Part shown: positions 58,240 to 64,000 of the stretch, piece after piece
Numbering within the stretch: position 1 is the stretch's first letter
Layout: each line of letters opens with the position of its first letter
From: Leptospira perolatii
Lineage (GTDB): Bacteria; Spirochaetota; Leptospiria; Leptospirales; Leptospiraceae
NCBI RefSeq assembly: GCF_002811875.1
Contig: NZ_NPDZ01000003.1
Coordinates: 1 to 64,000 of the forward strand
DNA length: 64,000 bases
Direction: 5' to 3'
Made by a program: the position numbers and the translations under genes
Notes under the pieces: generated by a model
What the model was told of the DNA's origin: nothing
The model's database searches: none
The model's input: the letters and a program-made list of their open reading frames with translations, nothing else

Positions 58240-58650
58240 CTACCGCCCACGAATTTTTTGAAGAAAGCTGAGAACCGCTTGCCATTCCAAATACAAGATT
58301 CCGATCGATGAAATCAGAACTAAAACAGCAAGCGAGAATAACAATCCTCCGTCTCCTTGGATGACGATTCCAATCAGGAAAAAATGGGCGAATAGTGCAG
58401 AGGACATGATTCCGATGCTACCGATCGCGCCCAAAAACCTGAATTTGGGAAGTAGGATAAGTACAGCCACAATCAGTTCGGCGATGCCGGATCCTATTCG
58501 TCCCCAGGGCTCCATGTGCAAGGAATTGAATATGTAAACGGACTCGCTCGCACCAGAAAACTTAAAGTATAATGTTTGGAGCAAGATAATAGCGGAAACT
58601 AAGGAAAGTGCCAGAGAAATGCGATTTCTGTTTATTGATTCTAGCTTCAT
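58240..58650 (-). CDS. DoxX-like membrane protein
   Basis: The 136-residue protein has four helices; LEPWGRIGSGIAELIVAVLI (about 46-65) is the DoxX core (E/GRxxGxxELxxxxxLL). The first helix is followed by FSGASESVYIFNSLHMEP, typical of the DoxX-like subfamily with a short external loop. Second DoxX-like gene in the window besides 41834. Role unknown. Confidence 0.82.
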   Translation of the reverse strand: MKLESINRNRISLALSLVSAIILLQTLYFKFSGASESVYIFNSLHMEPWGRIGSGIAELIVAVLILLPKFRFLGAIGSIGIMSSALFAHFFLIGIVIQGDGGLLFSLAVLVLISSIGILYLEWQAVLSFLQKIRGR

Positions 58651-58719
58651 TTTAGATAGAAACTCCCCCGAGCTTTCTTCGGAGAAGTCTTTCTAAAGGT
58701 TACTCCTAATTCGAAAATT

Positions 58720-60657
58720 TTAAGCTCTGTAGAGTCTGTCTATAGCTTCTTTGTATTTATCCGAGACAATGTTTCGCCTAACCTTCATTGTTAAAGTCAG
58801 TTCGTCTCCCGGCTCGAAATTCTTAGGCAAAAGATAGAAGTTAGAGATTTTTTCGAAGTTTTTGAATCCGTTCTTGGAGGATACTAACTCCCTGATTTCT
58901 TTCTTGAATAACTCTCTTACATCTGCGTCTTCGTTCGGATCTTTGATTTCTTGGAGCAGTCTCGATTTCCATTCTCTGAGCTGTTTGTCTAGAGCATCCC
59001 AATCTGGGACTAATAAGGCTCCGATCGTTTTTCGATCGTGTCCTACGACCATTGCTTGCAGGATATAGGGACTTTGAGTCAAAGCAAATTCGATCGGCTC
59101 TGGTTCTAGATTTTCTCCCCCTAATAATACGATAGTGTCCTTTGCTCTTCCTGCGTATTTCAGTTCACCTTGTGCTGTCCAAACTAGCAAGTCCCCGGAA
59201 TTTAGCCATCCGTCCTTGATCATCTCTCCGGTTCTATGGGAATCTTTGTAGTAACCCATCATCACATGTTCTCCCTTGTGCCATGCGATTCCTTTGATTC
59301 CGGGTTTGTGAATTTCCTGTCCGGACTCGTCCTTTAACTTTATCTCGACTCCCGGGATGCACTTTCCTAAAGTTCCGACGGTAATTGCGTCTAATCTGCG
59401 TCTGGTGGAAACTCCTCCTAGTTCAGTCATTCCGTATCCCTCTAAGATCGGGATCCCTATAGAATTGAAAAATCGATCCACGTATTCGGGTAATGCGCCA
59501 GCACCTGAAAGCGCAAAGCGCAATTTCCCTCCGAGTCCTTTTCTGATTTTTCCAAAAGCTATCTGCGCGATCGTATTTGGGATGAACAAGAGAATCACTC
59601 CAAATAAGGAAATAGTACGGCGGGAGATTTCCTCCAAAAAGGATCTGGCTTCTAAACTGTATTCGAGTCCTCTCAATCGACTTATGTTTTTGTGATACGC
59701 AGTCGCAAAGAATTGGAAGGATTTGAACAATGCTTTCTTGAACGAAGAAGAATCTTTCAGTCTATCTTGGATCTTATTGTAAAAACTTTCCCATACTCTC
59801 GGAACAGAAAGTAAAAAGGTAGGGCGTATTTCCTGAAGGTCTTGGGAGAGTGTACTGATAGAGGTGAATGCTTCGGAGGCGCCTACTCGGATGCACGCTG
59901 TTTCGATCAGTCTTTCGGCGATATGCCAAGGGGGAAGGTAGGCCATGGTTCTGTCTTCGGGCGAAAACTCAATATCATCTAGTGAAAGCGACATGTTCAC
60001 GTTGAATAAAATATTCTTGTGAGACAGCATGACTCCTTTTGGCTTTCCGGTGGTTCCGGATGTATAGACTATTGTTGCCAAATCTTTCTCTTGGATTGCT
60101 TCTCCACGGCTGGTATATTCTTTCTCGCCATTTTCCTGGATCCAGGATTCTCCCTTTTCCATGAGTTCGTCCAGAGTGATCAGTTGAAAGTTGGACTTGG
60201 CTTCTAAGTTTGCTGATTTCTCGAACAATATTATGGTTTTGAGATGTGGAAAAGACTCATGATTGGAAATGAGCTTTCGAACCACGGTGCTATTTTCTGC
60301 AAATGCGATCTTTGCTTCGGTATGATTTAAAATATAGGACAAATCTTCGTCGGTTGCGTCTGTTCCTCTCGGAACATCTACGCACCCGATATTGGTGATC
60401 CCCATACTGACCCAAATCCATCGATGTCCCGAGTCGGCGATTAATCCGATCTTATCTTCCTTTTTTACTCCAAGACTGATTAGGCCGAGACCAATTCGTT
60501 TAATAATTGCTTCTAGCTCTCTAAAGGAAATGCTTTTGTATTCCTTTCCAGTTGGTTTATAAAATTGTGCCGTGTGTTCCTTAAAGACCTCTGCAGAAGT
60601 CTTCGCGAGTTGGTATAAAGTCTGTGCGCTGAGAAAAGGGAGATAGGAACGTTGCAT
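58720..60657 (-). CDS. fadD: Long-chain acyl-CoA synthetase
   Basis: The 645-residue AMP-binding enzyme has ATIVYTSGTTGKPKGVMLSH (P-loop signature, about 195-214), EGYGMTELGGVS (about 400-411), GWLNSGDLLVWTAQGELKYA (Asp) and RAKDTIVLLGGENLEPEPIE. These are the core motifs of FadD/FACL enzymes that make acyl-CoA with ATP. It has the size and insertion pattern of the eukaryote-like long-chain ACSL class. Leptospira live on fatty acids as carbon source, consistent with this role. Confidence 0.92.
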   Translation of the reverse strand: MQRSYLPFLSAQTLYQLAKTSAEVFKEHTAQFYKPTGKEYKSISFRELEAIIKRIGLGLISLGVKKEDKIGLIADSGHRWIWVSMGITNIGCVDVPRGTDATDEDLSYILNHTEAKIAFAENSTVVRKLISNHESFPHLKTIILFEKSANLEAKSNFQLITLDELMEKGESWIQENGEKEYTSRGEAIQEKDLATIVYTSGTTGKPKGVMLSHKNILFNVNMSLSLDDIEFSPEDRTMAYLPPWHIAERLIETACIRVGASEAFTSISTLSQDLQEIRPTFLLSVPRVWESFYNKIQDRLKDSSSFKKALFKSFQFFATAYHKNISRLRGLEYSLEARSFLEEISRRTISLFGVILLFIPNTIAQIAFGKIRKGLGGKLRFALSGAGALPEYVDRFFNSIGIPILEGYGMTELGGVSTRRRLDAITVGTLGKCIPGVEIKLKDESGQEIHKPGIKGIAWHKGEHVMMGYYKDSHRTGEMIKDGWLNSGDLLVWTAQGELKYAGRAKDTIVLLGGENLEPEPIEFALTQSPYILQAMVVGHDRKTIGALLVPDWDALDKQLREWKSRLLQEIKDPNEDADVRELFKKEIRELVSSKNGFKNFEKISNFYLLPKNFEPGDELTLTMKVRRNIVSDKYKEAIDRLYRA

Positions 60658-60840
60658 GGCGGGAGTTGATTTTATCCGCAGGCAAAAAAGCGGTCCAGGA
60701 AAAAAATGAGCTGGGCCTCATTTCCATCAAAAAACATTCGTTCGGTATCGATCTTCGCTTAACAAATTATTGACCCCTCAAGAAATACTACACCGAACTG
60801 ATTAGCAAGTGGGCATTATAACAAGGATAGTATAACGGAT

Positions 60841-62649
60841 TTAGTGACGGATGTGGTTTCTTCCAAACGCCTTTGCGTCGTATAAGTTTTTATCCGCTCT
60901 ACCTAAGAGTTCCTGAGGAGAATGTATATCTCTATCTTGGTTACTTGAAACTCCGATAGAAACAGTCACTCTTGAAAACGGACTTTTCTCATGAGCCAAG
61001 TGCATGTCCTCAACCGTTTGGAGCATATTCAAAGCGACTACGATTGCACCTTCGACGGGCGTATCCGGAAGTATTACTCCAAATTCTTCTCCACCGTACC
61101 TAGAAATCATGTCGGAAGATCGATTTAAGCATTCTTGCAGCGAGTGAGCAACCTTGCCTAGAACTTCGTCTCCTTTCGGGTGTCCGTACGTATCGTTATA
61201 CGCTTTGAAGTAATCCACATCAATCATCAGCATAGATAAAGGTCGATCTGTTCGAACCGATCGATTCCATTCTCGGTCCAACTCCTGGTCAAAGAATCTT
61301 CGGTTTGCAACCCCTGTCAAAGGATCCATCAGCGAAAGTTCTAGCAGGATTTCTGCTTGTTCTTTTGCCTCTTCTTTCTCCTTTCGGAAAGTATTGATTC
61401 TGTCGACCAATCCCAAAGACAATAGAACCACATTGGATAGAATTCCTAGTTTCAAAGAGCCAAAGGCGAAGTATTGTTCATCCAAGATTCCCAAAAGGTA
61501 CAAAGAGTAAATAAAAGTGCCGAGTAAAGATAAGGACCAAGCGATTAGAAAAATCTGGGCTCTTCTGTCTTTTTGTAATATTCTAAAAATTGAAATTGCT
61601 ATTAGTACAAGAATTTCTCCGATCGGTAGAATCGCTCCAACCGGCATAAGAAAATGGAGCGGGATGAACAATGCGGATACAATAAATATCGCCCAAAGAC
61701 CGATCATCGCCATCAAGAGTAAGTGTAGCTTTTTGTGATAGTTTACGGATTGCAGATATTCCGCAGAAAAAACGATGACCAAGGTCATTGTAATCCCGAC
61801 CAGTATGATATGTGCCTTATTCGTGAAATTCGGAGAATTCGGGAATAAATACCAGAAAGCATATCCGGAGTTGAAAAAGACATAAAGGATCACCGAACTG
61901 ATTAATAAAACGTAATATAGGAACGCCTTTTCTCTTACTCCAAAAAATAGGAACAAATTGTAAAATGCCATGACTCCTAGAGCACCGAAGAAAATCCCAT
62001 GAGCCAAAAGCGCGATTCTGGAAGACTCCTCGTGTTTCTCTTTCGTGAGAAGCGAGATCGGCAGGTTTACCGCTCCTTCGGTATAAACTTTGATATAAAT
62101 CGTTATCTTTGCCTTATCCTCCAGGGGTAACGGAAACACAAAGTACCGATCTGCGACTGGTCTTTCTTTAAAAGGAACTTGGTCCCCGGTACGAAATTCT
62201 CCCTCTCTGGAAGAGCTATCCTTCCAGAATAAATCCACTTTATCCAAATGAGAGGATTCGATTTCCAGATATCTCTCTTCGGAAAGAGATTCATCCACTT
62301 CGATTGCGATCCGGAGCCAATATACGCTGGGGTCATATCCGAAATTCAGAATCTTTCTGGTGTTCTTTTTGAACTGAGAGTCCAGTTCTCCAGATATTAG
62401 TTCGGTTTCTGAGAGATTTTTTGCTGAGTCTTTTAGGTAATAGACTTCGTTTGAGAGTCTGATTTCATCCGGCGAATGAAGATCCAATTTCAATGTCTGA
62501 AAGGAATTTACAGGCGGCTTGGATTCCGACGAAATCGGTAGCGAGTAGGCAGAAAATAAAAATATAAGAAGCACTCCAGCTCGAATCGACTGTATCAAGA
62601 TGGCTCCTATTGTTTGTGAGTCTTTTCCATCATCGGACCTGACTTGCAT
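60841..62649 (-). CDS. 7TMR-DISM sensor diguanylate cyclase
   Basis: The 602-residue protein has a signal or first helix (about 27-43), a periplasmic DISM extracellular domain (about 50-200, with YDPSVYWLRIAIEV), seven membrane helices (about 215-415) and a coiled linker (EKEEAKEQAEILLELSLMDP). The GGDEF domain has LMIDVDYFKAYNDTYGH and SRYGGEEFGVILP. It should produce cyclic-di-GMP in response to an extracellular ligand. The seven-TM-DISM architecture is frequent in Leptospira. Confidence 0.92.
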   Translation of the reverse strand: MQVRSDDGKDSQTIGAILIQSIRAGVLLIFLFSAYSLPISSESKPPVNSFQTLKLDLHSPDEIRLSNEVYYLKDSAKNLSETELISGELDSQFKKNTRKILNFGYDPSVYWLRIAIEVDESLSEERYLEIESSHLDKVDLFWKDSSSREGEFRTGDQVPFKERPVADRYFVFPLPLEDKAKITIYIKVYTEGAVNLPISLLTKEKHEESSRIALLAHGIFFGALGVMAFYNLFLFFGVREKAFLYYVLLISSVILYVFFNSGYAFWYLFPNSPNFTNKAHIILVGITMTLVIVFSAEYLQSVNYHKKLHLLLMAMIGLWAIFIVSALFIPLHFLMPVGAILPIGEILVLIAISIFRILQKDRRAQIFLIAWSLSLLGTFIYSLYLLGILDEQYFAFGSLKLGILSNVVLLSLGLVDRINTFRKEKEEAKEQAEILLELSLMDPLTGVANRRFFDQELDREWNRSVRTDRPLSMLMIDVDYFKAYNDTYGHPKGDEVLGKVAHSLQECLNRSSDMISRYGGEEFGVILPDTPVEGAIVVALNMLQTVEDMHLAHEKSPFSRVTVSIGVSSNQDRDIHSPQELLGRADKNLYDAKAFGRNHIRH

Positions 62650-62780
62650 GTTCGGAAAATTCTACCTGGCTAGGAGATTGTCAAAGACTTTCGGAAAGTT
62701 TAGGAGATCGTCTCCGGAGAAAAAGCAAAAAAACTAGGCAAGAGTGATCAGTTACCTCCTAGTCTTTCCTTTTCGACCAA

Positions 62781-64000
62781 TTATAGGGAAAATAGGGTAC
62801 GGAGTCCGAGTCCAAAAGCGGAACTAATTCCAATCCATGGCAGAATCTGTATCTTCTTAAAATGGAGTACGAAAAAAGTCGCGATTATCCAGAACAAAAG
62901 AATCGGAGTCGCTTGGTTTACCGGAAACAAAACCGCTTTTCCAAAAATCACAGTTAGTTGGGAAAGAGCGCCGACCACGGCTGCAGTGACAAAGCTAAAC
63001 AACAAACTGAGCCTTTGGTTGTCCTTCCATTTGTCGAAAATAGGACTCCCTATCAGGATGAATAAGAAAGAAGGTAAGAACGTATAAAAAACTGTGAGTA
63101 AAAAAGCGACTCCGCCGTAAAGATGGGTACCGAATTGGTGATAGCCAGCCAAGTAACCCACAAAAGGCAAAACCATAATCAAAGGACCAGGAGTGCTTTC
63201 TCCCAAGGCTAGGCCATCGATCATTTGAGAAGTTTCTAACCATTTGAGTTCGTTTACGCTAGCCTCAGCGATATATGGCAGTACTGCATACGCACCGCCA
63301 AACGTCAAAAAGGCGGCCTTTGTAAAAAATATACTCAAGGTCTTCCAAAAGGAGTAGTTTGCCTTATTCCAAAGAAGTAGTGCAATTTGCGGAGTCGCCC
63401 AGAGAAAGATTCCTACGCTAGAGATTCTTGAAATGGTTCTCCAATGATTCTCTGATTCGGAGCCTTTTTCTTTAACAAAGAAGGGTTCTTCCGTTTTCTC
63501 CGGAACTTTTTTGTTGCCGTAACCAAAGGCAGTGCTGATTCCTCCAACCAAGATAGCAAATAATAAAATGATCGGGAAAGATAGCTTGAGCCAGAGCATT
63601 CCAATTAGGCAACCGAGGCTCACGAATACATGGAGCCTGGTTTTGATTGAAGTTTTGATCAATCGTACCAAAGAGGAGAGAATGATCCCGAGTACTGCGG
63701 GTTTTAGCCCGTAAAAGATCGCTTCGACCGCGAACAACCTTCCATAGCTTACATAAAGCCAACTGAGTAGAAGTAGGATCCAAACCGAAGGCAAAATGAA
63801 TAAAAGGCCGGCCAGGATGGCTCCTTTTGTTCCGTGAAGAATCCAGCCGGTGTAGGTCGCAAGTTGCTGTGCTTCTGGCCCCGGAAGCATCATACAAAAG
63901 CTTAGAGCATGAAGGAATCTTTTTTCATCGATCCATTTTTTCTCTATTACTAAAAAGTTATGGAGTATCGCAATTTGTCCTGCAGGTCCTCCAAAACTAA
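62781..64000 (-). CDS. chrA: Chromate transporter ChrA (partial, runs off the window)
   Basis: The reading frame is open to the window edge. Translation of 63894-64000 continues upstream of ATG 63893 with SFGGPAGQIAILHNFLVIEK and FLHALSFCMMLPGPEAQQLA, the conserved start of ChrA proteins. The second half has ALGESTPGPLIMVLPFVGYL and FGGAYAVLPYIAE, typical of the duplicated chromate-transporter domain. It exports chromate or a similar oxyanion. The start codon lies outside. Confidence 0.9.
   Translation of the reverse strand, partial: SFGGPAGQIAILHNFLVIEKKWIDEKRFLHALSFCMMLPGPEAQQLATYTGWILHGTKGAILAGLLFILPSVWILLLLSWLYVSYGRLFAVEAIFYGLKPAVLGIILSSLVRLIKTSIKTRLHVFVSLGCLIGMLWLKLSFPIILLFAILVGGISTAFGYGNKKVPEKTEEPFFVKEKGSESENHWRTISRISSVGIFLWATPQIALLLWNKANYSFWKTLSIFFTKAAFLTFGGAYAVLPYIAEASVNELKWLETSQMIDGLALGESTPGPLIMVLPFVGYLAGYHQFGTHLYGGVAFLLTVFYTFLPSFLFILIGSPIFDKWKDNQRLSLLFSFVTAAVVGALSQLTVIFGKAVLFPVNQATPILLFWIIATFFVLHFKKIQILPWIGISSAFGLGLRTLFSL

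Overview
The window looks like a Leptospira chromosome (spirochaete). This is inferred from moderate-to-low GC, many lipoproteins with relaxed leptospiral lipoboxes, AraC regulators with seven-helix N-termini, a membrane class III adenylate cyclase, GGDEF proteins and paired glycine-rich/plain RRM proteins. The species cannot be fixed from sequence alone. No rRNA, tRNA, CRISPR array or integrase gene was seen.

The window has two halves. The left part (1 to about 18.8 kb, with relics to about 29 kb) is the distal portion of a sedentary chromosomal integron cassette array. Eight successive cassettes (72-7713) each end in an attC-type site of 75-170 bp, bounded by GYNTAAC-like and GTTANNC-like core sites. 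In most of them the bases after a cassette's left junction are the reverse complement of the bases before its own attC, as expected if each was once a circle. Cassette 1 carries a proteasome/HslV/Anbu-like Ntn hydrolase. Cassettes 2-7 carry complete toxin-antitoxin pairs, most with a recognisable own promoter or palindromic operator: VapBC, a RelE/HigB-like pair, and two alternating types of HigBA. From 7.7 kb rightwards the attC sites become truncated or mutated. Cargo there is often broken: a DUF4291 gene with an internal deletion, a hicA reduced to 17 codons, a brnT fragment and frameshifted lipoproteins. Intact secreted or membrane proteins of unknown function, a C39-like papain-fold protein, BrnTA, VapBC and MazEF are interspersed. 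The decay gradient suggests that the integrase and attI lie to the left of the window.

The middle part (19-31 kb) mixes small stress and metabolism genes: VOC proteins, an ArsR-SRPBCC pair, a RibD-like reductase, a CPBP-family membrane protein, a prolyl aminopeptidase-like hydrolase, an RRM protein, a cupin and a methyltransferase. It also holds scattered relics. It may be old cassette material or ordinary accessory genome.

The right half (31-64 kb) is conventional chromosome. A methyltransferase/AraC pair and an adenylate cyclase/sulfur gene block share a 16-17 bp promoter-embedded motif. The sulfur block holds a persulfide dioxygenase-like MBL protein, two YeeE/YedE half-transporters and TauE/SafE. 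After that come many single genes: hydrolases, hotdog thioesterases, diguanylate cyclases, a second RRM protein, glycerophosphodiesterase, an FMN glutamate-synthase-like protein, an LpxH-like phosphoesterase, long-chain acyl-CoA synthetase and, running off the right edge, a chromate transporter.
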